Part shown: one piece after another, positions 43,758-53,616 of the stretch
How the letters are laid out: every line of letters begins with the position of its first letter
Position numbering within the stretch: position 1 is the first letter of the stretch
Translations under genes and position numbers: made by a program
The notes under the pieces: model-generated
Databases searched by the model: none
What the model was told of the DNA's origin: nothing
What the model saw: the letters and a program-made list of their open reading frames with translations, nothing else
Assembly (NCBI GenBank): GCA_016744515.1
Contig: JADGEF010000002.1
Coordinates: 35,389-99,388 of the forward strand
Length of the DNA stretch: 64,000 nt
Direction: 5' to 3'
DNA from: Marinifilaceae bacterium
GTDB taxonomy: Bacteria; Bacteroidota; Bacteroidia; Bacteroidales; Marinifilaceae

Positions 43758-44555
43758 TTATAGATCTAGAGCCTGTGCAACAATTTCTGCTATATCAAGG
43801 TTCTCAACCTCTTCTTCTTTATTCTTAAATTTAATACCATCGGTCAACATTGTCATACAAAAAGGACAGGCGGTTGCTAGCTTATCTACTTTCTGCTCTA
43901 ACACATCTTCTGTTCGTTCAATATTAACTTCCTTGTCTCCTTTTTCGGCATCCTTAAACATTTGCGCTCCTCCCGCTCCACAGCAAAGAGCAGAACTTTT
44001 ACAACGCTTCATCTCTTTAACTTCACCATAAATAGCTTTAACGATATTTCTTGGTGCGTCATAAATCTTATTTCCTCTACCCAAATAGCAAGGATCATGA
44101 TAAGTGATGGATTGATTCTCAAAAGGATTCTTGTCTAATTTCAGTTTCCCATTCTTTATCTGATCATCTAAAAATTCAGTATAATTAATCACTTCATAAT
44201 GACCTCCTAAATCAGGATATTCATTCTTAAGCGTATTATAACAATGCGGACAGGTACAGATGATTTTCGTTACTCCGTATCCATTCAGTATTTCAATATT
44301 CTGCATGGCTTGCATCTGAAACAGCATTTCATTCCCGGCACGCTTTGCTGCATCACCAGTACAGCTTTCTTCTGTACCTAACACGGCGTAACTTAATTCA
44401 AGATGGTTCAATATTTTTGCAAATGAACGTGTAACTTTCTGATAACGAACATCAAAAGCTCCCGCACATCCTACCCAATATAAATAATCAGCTTGCTGCC
44501 CCTTAGCTGCAAGTTCAGCCATTATTGGAATTTCTATTTTTGTTTCTTTATTCAT
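43758..44555 (-). CDS. CCG-domain Fe-S protein, catalytic half of a heterodisulfide-reductase-like (ETF:quinone) oxidoreductase
   Basis: 265 residues with two CCG-type cysteine-rich domains: first WVGCAGAFD / EESCTGD / CTCPHCYNTLKNEYP, second HDPCYLGRGNKIYD / ALCCGAGGAQMF / ATACPFCMTMLTDG. These bind special Fe-S clusters in HdrD/GlpC/LUD-type enzymes. Together with the membrane Fe-S protein at 45389-46648 it matches a split form of the DUF224-type protein thought to pass electrons from EtfAB to menaquinone. A RAYT transposase gene with palindromes lies between the two halves. Confidence 0.85.
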   Translation of the reverse strand: MNKETKIEIPIMAELAAKGQQADYLYWVGCAGAFDVRYQKVTRSFAKILNHLELSYAVLGTEESCTGDAAKRAGNEMLFQMQAMQNIEILNGYGVTKIICTCPHCYNTLKNEYPDLGGHYEVINYTEFLDDQIKNGKLKLDKNPFENQSITYHDPCYLGRGNKIYDAPRNIVKAIYGEVKEMKRCKSSALCCGAGGAQMFKDAEKGDKEVNIERTEDVLEQKVDKLATACPFCMTMLTDGIKFKNKEEEVENLDIAEIVAQALDL

Positions 44556-44614
44556 ATTCTAATACCTTTTTTAAATCTAGAATTTTATTGTCAATTACAA
44601 ATCATCAATAAAAT

Positions 44615-45067
44615 TTAATCCCAAACATAGCGTTCATCGTACTCGATATTGTAATTATTAAGAAAGTTTATATACTCTTTTTTAAAAGGCACTTTTTTAT
44701 GATGCTCTTCCTGTTTCTGAATATAATTGGTAACAACATCTACATCAGAAGACTTAACTGAAAACCCTCCATATCCATTTTGCCAGTAGAAACTTTCATA
44801 TTGTTTGCCTTTGGTTTTTATCCATTTAGAAGAATGTGATTTTAATTCCTCGATAAGACTCATCAAAGCAATTTTTCTTGATAAAAGACAGAGAATGTGT
44901 ATGTGATCAACATGCCCGCCTACAGCAATTGGATATGATTCTTTATTTTTACATATACCAGCCAAATATGAAAATAATTCATTCTTGATTTGCTCATCAA
45001 TAAAAGGATATCTCCTTTTTGTACTGAACACGATATGAATGTAATTTTTAACTAATGACTGTGGCAT
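44615..45067 (-). mobile_element. REP-associated tyrosine transposase (IS200/IS605-like TnpA, RAYT)
   Basis: 150 residues. HUH motif HVDHIHIL near residue 50 and the catalytic Tyr in NYIQKQEEHHKK near residue 118 define the Y1 transposase fold. The N-terminal YIHIVFSTKRRYPFI is typical of the family. The gene is followed upstream (45084-45360) by G/C-rich palindromes and an ACA microsatellite. RAYTs mobilise or maintain REP palindromes and usually do not move themselves. It sits between the two Fe-S oxidoreductase genes, which would otherwise be adjacent. Confidence 0.9.
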
Positions 45068-45083
45068 AACTTCTTTTTCATTT

Positions 45084-45360
<277 letters not shown>

Positions 45361-45388
45361 AAATAATTCTATTAAAAATATCATCTGA

Positions 45389-46648
45389 CTATTCAGCCCA
45401 TTTCATTCTATCCTCAGGAGAATACTGCCAAGGTGCACCATTGTTTTCAATATTTGCAAACATGGCATTCAATCCGGCTGGAGCCGAAGCTTCTTCCATC
45501 ACTAAATACCGTCGCATATCCATAATTAAATTGGGGTGACTTATTTCTATCGGGCATTCTTGTGCACATGCATTACATGACGTACATGCCCATATTTCTT
45601 CTTCACTTATATAATCCCTAATCAAACTCTTTGTATCCTCAGCACCTTTTAATAAAAGAGCTCCTTTTTCATCCATTCGATGACGAAGATCTACAAATAT
45701 TTTACGTGGTGATAAAAGTTTACCCGTGATATTGGCAGGACAAACATCAGTGCAACGACCACATTGTGTACAAGCTAAAGAATCCATATAGTTTCGCCAT
45801 GTGACATCCTCAATATCCTTGACACCAAAGCGAGTTACTTCTTCATTTTCGTCATAAGCAGCCTCAGGATCTAACATTAATTTCACCTCTTTGCTTATCG
45901 ACTCAAGGTTTGGATATTTTGTTAAGGGCTCCAGGTTGGATAGAAAGACATTTGGTATTGATAAGAATACGTGAAAATGCTTAGAATATGGCAAGTAGTT
46001 AGCAAAAATAAATATCAATAGAATATGAACCCACCAGCCTGATTCTTGCCATGCTCCAAAATCCATTGAAGTCCATTGAATAATTTGAGCTGAAACAGGA
46101 TAAACACCTAGAATTTCACCTGAATGATTGCTGATATAGCCTAGATTAAAAACTTGTAAAGACAACATCAGTAAACCAATGAAATAAAGCGACAATTCAG
46201 CATCACGGTTCGTTTTAGGCGTAATCTCAACGCCTTTGAAACGTTTAATATTCATAAACTTCCTTCTAATCAGAAAGAAAATAATGAATACTAGAATAAT
46301 AAATGCAAACACATCGCCAGATGCTATAATCACATCGTAAAACACCCCCATAAAGGCGAATGATCGATCAGAACCAGCAAGTCCATCGAAAACCATCTCA
46401 ATACTGCCAAAAGTAATTACAAGAAAGCCCCAAAAAACTAAAGCATGCATAAAACCAATAACAGGCTTTCTAAAGATTTTGCTCTGTCCTAATGCGACAT
46501 TCAAGGTACGTGTTATTCTTGCTGATATATTCTTGATAGGATAAGCTGGCTTGGTCAGTTTAAAGAAAGCCCTCAAACGAAATACTGACCAGGTAAAAAC
46601 ACCTAGAGTTATAAGAAGAACAACAGTAAATAAAGTTTGCTTTATCAT
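45389..46648 (-). CDS. Membrane-bound Fe-S protein, quinone-facing half of the split oxidoreductase
   Basis: 419 residues. About five transmembrane helices in the first 230 residues (NarI/cytochrome-b-like membrane domain, VLLITLGVFTWSVFRLRAFF, FMHALVFWGFLVITFGSIEM), then two ferredoxin-type clusters: CTQCGRCTDVCP near residue 290 and CTSCNACAQECP near residue 352. It passes electrons between a soluble donor and the quinone pool. Gene order with etfA/etfB and acyl-CoA dehydrogenases supports ETF as the partner; this is inference by analogy with DUF224 ETF:menaquinone oxidoreductases. Confidence 0.87.
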   Translation of the reverse strand: MIKQTLFTVVLLITLGVFTWSVFRLRAFFKLTKPAYPIKNISARITRTLNVALGQSKIFRKPVIGFMHALVFWGFLVITFGSIEMVFDGLAGSDRSFAFMGVFYDVIIASGDVFAFIILVFIIFFLIRRKFMNIKRFKGVEITPKTNRDAELSLYFIGLLMLSLQVFNLGYISNHSGEILGVYPVSAQIIQWTSMDFGAWQESGWWVHILLIFIFANYLPYSKHFHVFLSIPNVFLSNLEPLTKYPNLESISKEVKLMLDPEAAYDENEEVTRFGVKDIEDVTWRNYMDSLACTQCGRCTDVCPANITGKLLSPRKIFVDLRHRMDEKGALLLKGAEDTKSLIRDYISEEEIWACTSCNACAQECPIEISHPNLIMDMRRYLVMEEASAPAGLNAMFANIENNGAPWQYSPEDRMKWAE

Positions 46649-46671
46649 GATAAATAGGCTTAGCTTATAGA

Positions 46672-46713
46672 TTTGAAAATGTTGAGTCAGCTAGTGTAGC
46701 TGACTCAACATTT
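46672..46713 (-). terminator. 17-bp perfect hairpin between etfA and the Fe-S gene
   Basis: 46677-46693 pairs perfectly with 46697-46713 around a 3-nt loop. On the minus strand TTTTC follows. It lies 2 bp after the etfA stop and can end or attenuate the etfBA transcript before the downstream Fe-S genes. Confidence 0.8.
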
Positions 46714-46714
46714 A

Positions 46715-47680
46715 TTACTCTCCACTACGAATAATCTCAGTTAATTTTGGAAGCACAATCATAGCATCACCTACAACGCCATAATCTGCCACTGAAAAAA
46801 TGGGCGCTTCAGGGTCTGTATTAATAGCAACGATACATTTAGATCGGTTAACACCAGCTACATGCTGAATTGCGCCCGATATACCAATTGCAAAATACAA
46901 GTTTGGAGCAATTACCTTACCTGTTTGTCCAACGTGCTCTTCGTGTCCTCTCCAGCCATCATCTGAAACTGGTCGAGAGCAAGCCGTTGCTGCACCTAAT
47001 ACTGATGCAAGATCTTCAACAGGTTGCCAATTGTCTGCAGCTTTCATTCCTCTTCCTGCTGAAACGACAATATCAGCATCTGCCAAAATCACCTTATCAT
47101 CAGCATTCTCAATAGAATTAACCTTAATCTTAAAAATATCATCAGCCAATTCAGGTGTAAAACGTTCAATATTTAAACTCACTGAATTCTCTACTATACC
47201 GAAAGAGTTCTTCGATAAGGTTAAGATCTTCTTTTCAGAATCAATTTGAACGTAAGCAAAAGCTTTGCCCGAAAAAACACGCTTTTGAATCACAAATGGA
47301 TCCAAAGATTTTGGAACAGCTAAAACAGCTGCTGCCAAACCTGCTTTCAGTTTAACTGATAAGCGTGGCGAAATAGCTTTTCCCGAATTATTATCGCTTA
47401 AGATCACAAAGGAAGCTCCTTCCTTATTTACAACCTGACTTATAACCTCAGCATAAATTCGGCTACTAAGAATATTCAATCGAGAATCTTCAGCTGAAAT
47501 AATTTTATCTGCTCCATATTGAGCTAATTTTCCTAATTCTGATTCATCAACCTCTCCAATAGAGAGAATGAGAGTCTCTGTATTTAGACGAGAAGCCAAA
47601 TCTTTGGCATAAGAAACCAACTCAAAAGTTGACTTTTTAAATTTACCCTCCCAATTTTTTGCAAATGCGATTACTGACAT
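46715..47680 (-). CDS. etfA: Electron transfer flavoprotein subunit alpha
   Basis: 321 residues. The C-terminal FAD domain has the signature ADIVVSAGRGMKAADNWQPV, RPVSDDGWRGHEEHVGQTGK, and APNLYFAIGISGAIQHVAGV, followed by CIVAINTDPEAPIFSVADYG. It binds FAD and with EtfB carries electrons from acyl-CoA dehydrogenases to the membrane oxidoreductase. It follows etfB by 70 bp. Confidence 0.96.
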   Translation of the reverse strand: MSVIAFAKNWEGKFKKSTFELVSYAKDLASRLNTETLILSIGEVDESELGKLAQYGADKIISAEDSRLNILSSRIYAEVISQVVNKEGASFVILSDNNSGKAISPRLSVKLKAGLAAAVLAVPKSLDPFVIQKRVFSGKAFAYVQIDSEKKILTLSKNSFGIVENSVSLNIERFTPELADDIFKIKVNSIENADDKVILADADIVVSAGRGMKAADNWQPVEDLASVLGAATACSRPVSDDGWRGHEEHVGQTGKVIAPNLYFAIGISGAIQHVAGVNRSKCIVAINTDPEAPIFSVADYGVVGDAMIVLPKLTEIIRSGE

Positions 47681-47750
47681 AGCATATATATTTTAGAATT
47701 TATCTTATCTAGGTTACCTAATCATTACTACTAAAGTCAATAGCTTTAAG

Positions 47751-48500
47751 TTATAAAACTTTAGCTTCAGACTTTAGTAGATCTACCAATTCTTCCAACT
47801 GATCAACATCTATCATTTTACAGGATACTTTGGCTACTGGTAGTTCAAACTCTACAATATGGCTTAAGCTTTCGAGTTCAATTGCAGGAACAACATCTAA
47901 AGGTTTTTTCCTTGCCATCATAATACCCCGCATAGCAGGAATTCTAGGTTCATTCGTGATTCCTTTCTGAACAATACCTACAAAAGGAGGTTTCAATTCT
48001 AGAATTTGTTTCCCACCAGGAATCGCTCTATGAATAATAATATTTTCATTCTCAACATCGAGCTTAGTCATTGAAGAAATAGCTGGACAGTCCATGAATT
48101 CGCTAAGCATGCCGCCAACTGAAGAACCATTATAATCACTAGATTCAATTCCACTTAATACAATATCAAAAGGGTTATTTTTTAAATAATCTGCAATTTG
48201 ACCTGCAACAAAATAAGCATCTAAAGGTTCTGCATCTATTCTGATTGCTTTATCGGCACCAATGGCCAAAGCTTTTCTTAAAGTAGCATCACAATTGCTT
48301 AAACCGACATTTATTACACAGACTTCATTAAAAGAATTACTACTGTCCTCTTTTAGTTCTATGGCTCTGGTTAAAGCTAATTCATCCCAAGGATTAATAA
48401 TCCACTGAACACCTGCATAGTCAATCTGCTTATTATTGTCAGTGAATTTTACTTTGGTAGTGGTATCTGGAACGTTACTGATACAAACTAATATTTTCAT
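47751..48500 (-). CDS. etfB: Electron transfer flavoprotein subunit beta
   Basis: 249 residues from ATG 48498-48500 (MKILVCISNVPDTTTKVKF). A longer frame reaches 48560, but its extra 20 residues are merely a translated REP palindrome (the same KLRALAHE text precedes both RAYT genes), so the later start is chosen. Motifs: IINPWDELALTRAIELKE, VLSGIESSDYNGSSVGGML and PAIPG-like HRAIPGGKQILELKPP. A REP/RAYT array sits directly upstream and may have displaced or altered its promoter. Confidence 0.95.
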   Translation of the reverse strand: MKILVCISNVPDTTTKVKFTDNNKQIDYAGVQWIINPWDELALTRAIELKEDSSNSFNEVCVINVGLSNCDATLRKALAIGADKAIRIDAEPLDAYFVAGQIADYLKNNPFDIVLSGIESSDYNGSSVGGMLSEFMDCPAISSMTKLDVENENIIIHRAIPGGKQILELKPPFVGIVQKGITNEPRIPAMRGIMMARKKPLDVVPAIELESLSHIVEFELPVAKVSCKMIDVDQLEELVDLLKSEAKVL

Positions 48501-48518
48501 AGGGTTAGTATTTAGTAG

Positions 48519-48775
48519 TTCATGGGCTAAAGCCCTTAGTTTTATTATTTTCATTCCCAATCCTAAAGGATGGCATTACAGATTAAACGAATATTTTCAT
48601 ATTCTTAAGTTTTACAGTTCATGGGCTAAAGCCCTTATGTTTATTCTTTCCCCAATCCTAAAGGATGGCATTACAGATTAAACGAATCTAATATTCTTAA
48701 GTTTTTCATCATTAAGCCCAGCATTTATGCTGGGAGATTAAAATGTATTCCTTTGGGCTTTAGCCCACACTTTTT
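48519..48775. repeat. REP palindrome array 1
   Basis: Units: catgggctaaagccctta (48521, 48620), cctaaagg-type (48557, 48655), aagcccagcatttatgctggg (48715-48736) and tgggctttagccca at 48755-48768 (inverted gggctaaagccc). These GGGCTAAAGCCC palindromes alternate in orientation. The array lies between etfB and RAYT copy 1 and its last unit overlaps the RAYT C-terminal codons. Confidence 0.85.
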
Positions 48776-49194
48776 TTAAAATCATATTTACGTATAAATT
48801 CATCACATTCTTCCTGCCACGTTTTTCTAGAATGATGCTCTTCTTGATTTCTAATATACGCACGAACTTTCTGTAAATGAGATTCACTAAAAGAAACTGC
48901 ATAATATTCATCAGCCCATTCGAATTTCATTTTTGTCATAACATTTTGATTGATCCAAAATGAAGACTCTCCCTTAATTAATTGCATTGATTTAGAAAGA
49001 GTTTGATCTGCTTTCAAAGACAGAATACAATGAACATGGTCATTATAGCCATTTATAAAATCGATATAGATACCTTTTGATTTCGCGTTTTCCTTAATGT
49101 GATTAAAAACAGTCCACCTAATATCTTCAGTAAAATATGGAAATCTTCTTTTTGTTCCCCAGACGCAATGCAACCAGATTCTCACGAATGACAT
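48760..49194 (-). mobile_element. RAYT transposase, copy 1 of a tandem duplication
   Basis: 144 residues from ATG 49192-49194 (MSFVRIWLHCVWGTKRRFPY); the open frame extends upstream only through a REP palindrome. HUH-type motif YNDHVHCILS near residue 50 and catalytic Tyr in RAYIRNQEEHHSRKTW near residue 115. The predicted protein is identical to copy 2 at 49454-49888. It differs from the RAYT at 44615, so two RAYT lineages are present. Confidence 0.9.
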
Positions 49195-49207
49195 AATCTT
49201 GATATTT

Positions 49208-49465
49208 AATCGTTCATGGGCTAAAGCCCTTAGTTTTATTATTTCCATTCCCCATCCTAAAGGATGGTGTTACAGATTAAACGAATATTTTCATATTCTT
49301 AAGTTTTACAGTTCATGGGCTAAAGCCCTTATGTTTATTCTTTCCCCAATCCTAAAGGATGGCGTTACAGATTAAACCAATCTAATATTCTTAAGTTTTT
49401 CATCATTAAGCCCAGCATTTATGCTGGGAGATTAAAATGTATTCCTTTGGGCTTTAGCCCACACT
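49208..49465. repeat. REP palindrome array 2
   Basis: Same unit order as array 1, displaced by 694 bp: gggctaaagccc at 49218 and 49317, cctaaagg boxes, aagcccagcatttatgctggg and tgggctttagccca. Only scattered differences from array 1 were seen (for example gcattacag/gtgttacag and aaacgaat/aaaccaat). Confidence 0.85.
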
Positions 49466-49888
49466 TTTTTTAAAATCATATTTACGTATAAATTCATCAC
49501 ATTCTTCCTGCCACGTTTTTCTAGAATGATGCTCTTCTTGATTTCTAATATACGCACGAACTTTCTGTAAATGAGATTCACTAAAAGAAACTGCATAATA
49601 TTCATCAGCCCATTCGAATTTCATTTTTGTCATAACATTTTGATTGATCCAAAATGAAGACTCTCCCTTAATTAATTGCATTGATTTAGAAAGAGTTTGA
49701 TCTGCTTTCAAAGACAGAATACAATGAACATGGTCATTATAGCCATTTATAAAATCGATATAGATACCTTTTGATTTCGCGTTTTCCTTAATGTGATTAA
49801 AAACAGTCCACCTAATATCTTCAGTAAAATATGGAAATCTTCTTTTTGTTCCCCAGACGCAATGCAACCAGATTCTCACGAATGACAT
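49454..49888 (-). mobile_element. RAYT transposase, copy 2 of a tandem duplication
   Basis: Identical in protein sequence to copy 1 and the same at DNA level as far as read. Copies are exactly 694 bp apart (48760 to 49454), with REP arrays on each side. Start chosen at ATG 49886-49888 for the same reason as copy 1. The near absence of differences points to a very recent duplication, or to repeated homogenisation. Confidence 0.9.
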
Positions 49889-49906
49889 AATCTTGATATT
49901 TAATCG

Positions 49907-50035
49907 TTCATGGGCTAAAGCCCTTAGTTTTATTATTTTCATTCCCCATCCTAAAGGATGGCGTTACAGATTAAACGAATCTAATATTCTTAAAATTTTC
50001 ATCATTAAGCCCAACACTTATGTTGGCAGATTAAA
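49907..50035. repeat. REP palindrome array 3 (partial third unit)
   Basis: Begins as array 2 (catgggctaaagccctta at 49908, cctaaagg at 49951) but ends after a variant box aagcccaacacttatgttggc, lacking the inverted tgggctttagccca. It is a diverged partial unit that bounds the duplication toward the acyl-CoA dehydrogenase gene. Confidence 0.75.
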
Positions 50036-50117
50036 ATAAAATAAGTACAATTAACTAATCCTTAAATAAATTAATGAAAGATCTATGAATCGTAAATCTT
50101 TAATTAAGATAATCAAT

Positions 50118-51257
50118 CTAGGCTAATAAACCCCTTGAAATAACGATTTTTTGTATTTCAGAGGTTCCTTCATAGATCTGTGTAAGCTTTGCTTCGCGCA
50201 TTAAACGTTCAACATGATATTCTTTCACATAGCCATTTCCACCATGAATCTGAACGGCTTCAGTGGTTACCTTCATTGCTGTTTCAGCAGCATAAAGCTT
50301 AGCCATAGCACTTGCTTGTCCGTATGGTTTACCTTGATCTTTTAGCCAAGCTGCTTTCAAACAAAAGAAACGAGCAGCTTCAATCTCAACAGCCATATCG
50401 GCTAACTTAAAGGCAATGGCTTGATGTTTAAATATTTCTTTCCCAAAGGTTTTTCTCTCTTGAGCATACTGTAAGGCTATTTCGTAGGCACCTGAAGCTA
50501 AACCTAAGGCTTGCGAGGCAATTCCTATTCTTCCACCTTCAAGCGATTTCATTGCAATAGTAAAGCCTTGTCCGTCATCACCCAAACGATTTCCCTTAGG
50601 TACTTTCACATTATTAAACATCACCGAATGGGTATCGGAAGCTCTCATACCCATTTTATTTTCGTGAGGACCGATGCTAATTCCTTCTAGTTTTGAGTCT
50701 ATCAAAAAAGCATTGATTCCATGATGCTTCTTTTCAGGATGCGTATGAGCAATCAACAAATAAGTTGAAGCTGTACCTCCAGAGGTTATCCAATTCTTTA
50801 TTCCATTAACAAGATAATAGTCGCCCATATCTACAGCTGTGGTTCGCTGTGATGTGGCATCTGATCCGGCCTCAGGTTCTGAAAGTAGAAATGCTCCTAT
50901 TTTATCCCCTCGAGCCATAGGCTTCAGAAATTCTTCTTTTTGAGCTTCACTTCCATATTTTTGAACGCCCCAGCAAACTAATGAATTATTCACAGACATG
51001 ATAACAGAGACCGATGCATCAACCTTCGAGATTTCTTCCATTGCCAACACATAAGAAACAGTATCCATACCACCGCCATCATATTCAACATCGACTAGCA
51101 TTCCTAAAAATCCTAGTTCGCCTAATCGTTTAACTTGTTCTTTGGGGTATGTAGCATTTTCATCACGTTCAATAACTCCTGGCAATAATTCTCGCTGAGC
51201 AAAATCACGTGCTGCATCTCGAATCATCTCTTGTTCTTCGGTGAATTCAAAATTCAT
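50118..51257 (-). CDS. Acyl-CoA dehydrogenase (butyryl/short-chain type)
   Basis: 379 residues. FLLSEPEAGSDATSQRTTAV, NGIKNWITSGGTASTYLLIA, GGRIGIASQALGLASGAYEI, FKHQAIAFKLADMAVEIEAA, QIHGGNGYVKEYHVERLMRE and catalytic Glu in IYEGTSEIQKIVISRG are the short-chain acyl-CoA dehydrogenase pattern (Bcd-like). It likely oxidises butyryl-CoA or other short acyl-CoAs with EtfAB as acceptor. Same strand and neighbourhood as thiolase and Etf genes. Confidence 0.92.
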   Translation of the reverse strand: MNFEFTEEQEMIRDAARDFAQRELLPGVIERDENATYPKEQVKRLGELGFLGMLVDVEYDGGGMDTVSYVLAMEEISKVDASVSVIMSVNNSLVCWGVQKYGSEAQKEEFLKPMARGDKIGAFLLSEPEAGSDATSQRTTAVDMGDYYLVNGIKNWITSGGTASTYLLIAHTHPEKKHHGINAFLIDSKLEGISIGPHENKMGMRASDTHSVMFNNVKVPKGNRLGDDGQGFTIAMKSLEGGRIGIASQALGLASGAYEIALQYAQERKTFGKEIFKHQAIAFKLADMAVEIEAARFFCLKAAWLKDQGKPYGQASAMAKLYAAETAMKVTTEAVQIHGGNGYVKEYHVERLMREAKLTQIYEGTSEIQKIVISRGLLA

Positions 51258-51313
51258 AGTGTGGTTAATTTAAGGGTTAATAGTTTGTCGTATTTTGTGC
51301 TTATGTATTTAAT

Positions 51314-52558
51314 CTATCCTTTTTTATAAACGATGGAAACTAATGTTTTATCGTCACCACCCATATTTATACTCAAGGCATAAGGTCTATCTTCTTTTAT
51401 TTCTATTTGCGCATCGCCAGCTCGTCCAGTTAACTGCTCCCAAACCGTGACCGCCTGATGAACTCCAGTGGCTCCAGTTGGGTGTCCCCATCCAATTAAA
51501 CCTCCAGTAGTATTAATTGGCATTTCTCCATTCCTTTTTGATTTCCCATCAATCACAAAATCCACTCCTTTTCCTGGCTCTGCTAGGCCAATGGCTTCAA
51601 TAGCCATAATACCAGCGATTGAAAAACAATCGTGTAATTCTATTGTTCCTAACTGATCACTGCGAACTCCTGCCATATCTAATGCTTTCTTAACAACATG
51701 CTTTGTTGTTTCCAAGACAGTAAGGTCTGTTGGATTAAGAGTAATATCAGAAGTCATTTGAGCAAAACCAAGCACCTCAATAGCCTCTTCGGGCTTAAAT
51801 CCTATCCTTTTTAAGCCCTCTTCGGAAACAACTGCTATAGCCGAAGCACCATCTGAGACCTTGGAACAATCGAGTACAGTTAAATGATCAACAAATTTCT
51901 TGGGGTTTAATGGCATTTTAAGCGCCATACCGTATAAATTGGATTTTTTATTTTCTGTTTCTTGTGCAGTATGACACAATCTGGCATTCTCTATAGCATT
52001 TACATACCATTGGCTCATTGCCTGTCGAGTTCGGTCTTTACCATATTTTTCGTAATACGCTCCAGCTCTATCACTAAACACACCAGGAAAGAAATAGGCA
52101 TGTCCGTCCTTTCTAGATTGATTCCATCCCGCCGCCGCGAGAATATCAGCACCATATACCGCTTTCTTTGTATTCTGAACCTCAACCCCTAAAGCTAAAA
52201 CCACATCTGCTGTTTCGGCTAATACCGATTTTATGGCAGATACTAAAGCCAAACCTCCCGAAGCACAAGCCCCTTCGACACTAAGGGCAGGCTTAAACTT
52301 TAGCCCTTCATCGATTAAGGGGAAAAATGCTGGTAAATTTGCCTGATTATTAAATCGAGCAGCCATGAAATTACCAATAACGCCCTCGTCTACATTATCG
52401 GCTCCACCAATTTGTTTTAAGACAGCTTGGCCAGCCTCTTTAATATAGCTTTCTAAAGAACGACTCCCTTTTTTAGGATTGAATTCGGAACGACCTGTTC
52501 CCATTGATACGGTATTATAACCAGCAATCATGTAGATTTTTCGTCGTGGGGATTTCAT
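51314..52558 (-). CDS. Thiolase family protein (acetyl-CoA C-acyltransferase, SCP2-like branch)
   Basis: 414 residues. The nucleophilic Cys lies in SVEGACASGGLALVSAIKSV near residue 98. The C-terminal active-site His and Gly are in NTTGGLIGWGHPTGATGVHQ near residue 365 and in INMGGDD (the usual CxG is replaced by MGG, as in SCP2/type II thiolases). It cleaves or forms 3-ketoacyl-CoA. Followed by the acyl-CoA dehydrogenase 56 bp downstream, so part of the beta-oxidation set. Confidence 0.88.
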   Translation of the reverse strand: MKSPRRKIYMIAGYNTVSMGTGRSEFNPKKGSRSLESYIKEAGQAVLKQIGGADNVDEGVIGNFMAARFNNQANLPAFFPLIDEGLKFKPALSVEGACASGGLALVSAIKSVLAETADVVLALGVEVQNTKKAVYGADILAAAGWNQSRKDGHAYFFPGVFSDRAGAYYEKYGKDRTRQAMSQWYVNAIENARLCHTAQETENKKSNLYGMALKMPLNPKKFVDHLTVLDCSKVSDGASAIAVVSEEGLKRIGFKPEEAIEVLGFAQMTSDITLNPTDLTVLETTKHVVKKALDMAGVRSDQLGTIELHDCFSIAGIMAIEAIGLAEPGKGVDFVIDGKSKRNGEMPINTTGGLIGWGHPTGATGVHQAVTVWEQLTGRAGDAQIEIKEDRPYALSINMGGDDKTLVSIVYKKG

Positions 52559-53616
52559 TTGAGTTAGCGTTTGTTAATAAATTTCGGTTCAATGAATGGG
52601 AAGCCGTCATTCTTCTAAAAACAAATCAAAATCACCTTCTTTTTGGGATTCTAACAATAAAAAAATTGTCTTCCAATCACTTAATTTAGCAATAATTCAC
52701 TTCAAATCAGAATCATGACAAACTTATTTATTTTAAATAAGCATAAGGAATTCGAGATCACTAGCAAAAACAGCATAAAGAGCTCTAATTGATAAATGTT
52801 TTTTTTATTGATTATGGCATTATTAAAGCTTGTTTTTCGTGCTGTACTCCAAGCTAAAGTATGGAATTAGTTAAAACATGGTAATCAGCTTTAAGGATTT
52901 GGGGCTAAAGCCCTACTTGTTTTTCATCTTTTACTCCACTCTAAAGAGTGGAGTTAGTGAACATGAAGATTACCAATAAGTCATCACACTATACATCAAC
53001 ACATATAGGTAAGATAAGTTATATAATGATGTAAATGCAGCTTCTATTAAAGTGCATCATAGTCACGCACAATTACTAATATCAAGATATCATTAAGCCC
53101 AGCATTTATGCTAGGCTTATTAGTCACATGATAATGGACTTTAGTCCTGTACACGCCTTAAAGAATGAAGTTAATGGAACATGAAGATCTGCTATTTATA
53201 CTGAGGGCTAAAGCCCTACTTGTTTTTCATCTTTTACTCCACTCTAAAGAGTGGAGTTAGTGAACATGAAGATTACAATAAGTCATCATTATAAGATATA
53301 TGTTTTCTCGTAGCGCATCTTTTTAAGCTGCCCTTTCAGGGCGCAAATTATATTCTGTGTTCTTTATTACCCAAGGCCTTGCCATTGGGCTTAAATAAGT
53401 TGCCACTTTGTGGCGAAACATTCTCCACTAATGACTTAGGGGTAGCCTATTCGATTATGGCTATAAATTTTTATTTCTAAGAACATCACAAAAAACCGAA
53501 GACATCTATACGCCTTCGATTTACTAATGCAATAAGCGGTATATGAAGTAAGCCGATAGCTTAAACTATCGGGTTTGTTCTTGTTGGGTTGTGCCGACCG
53601 CTCAGAGTTCTATTTA
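52559..53616. repeat. REP-rich intergenic region with two identical 72-bp copies
   Basis: No gene over about 1 kb. A 72-bp segment starting gggctaaagccctacttg and holding the palindrome ctccactctaaagagtggag occurs identically at 52902-52973 and 53205-53276. Others: cattaagcccagcatttatg (53091) related to the REP arrays at 48.7 and 49.4 kb, ctgccctttcagggcgc (53331), and a 7-bp hairpin ccgatag/ctatcgg at 53553-53572. The region separates thiolase from the RloB gene and is one edge of the accessory insert. Confidence 0.8.

Noticed and set aside
48501..48560. Extended EtfB N terminus
   Set aside because: The extra codons are a REP palindrome shared with the RAYT genes, not EtfB-like sequence.
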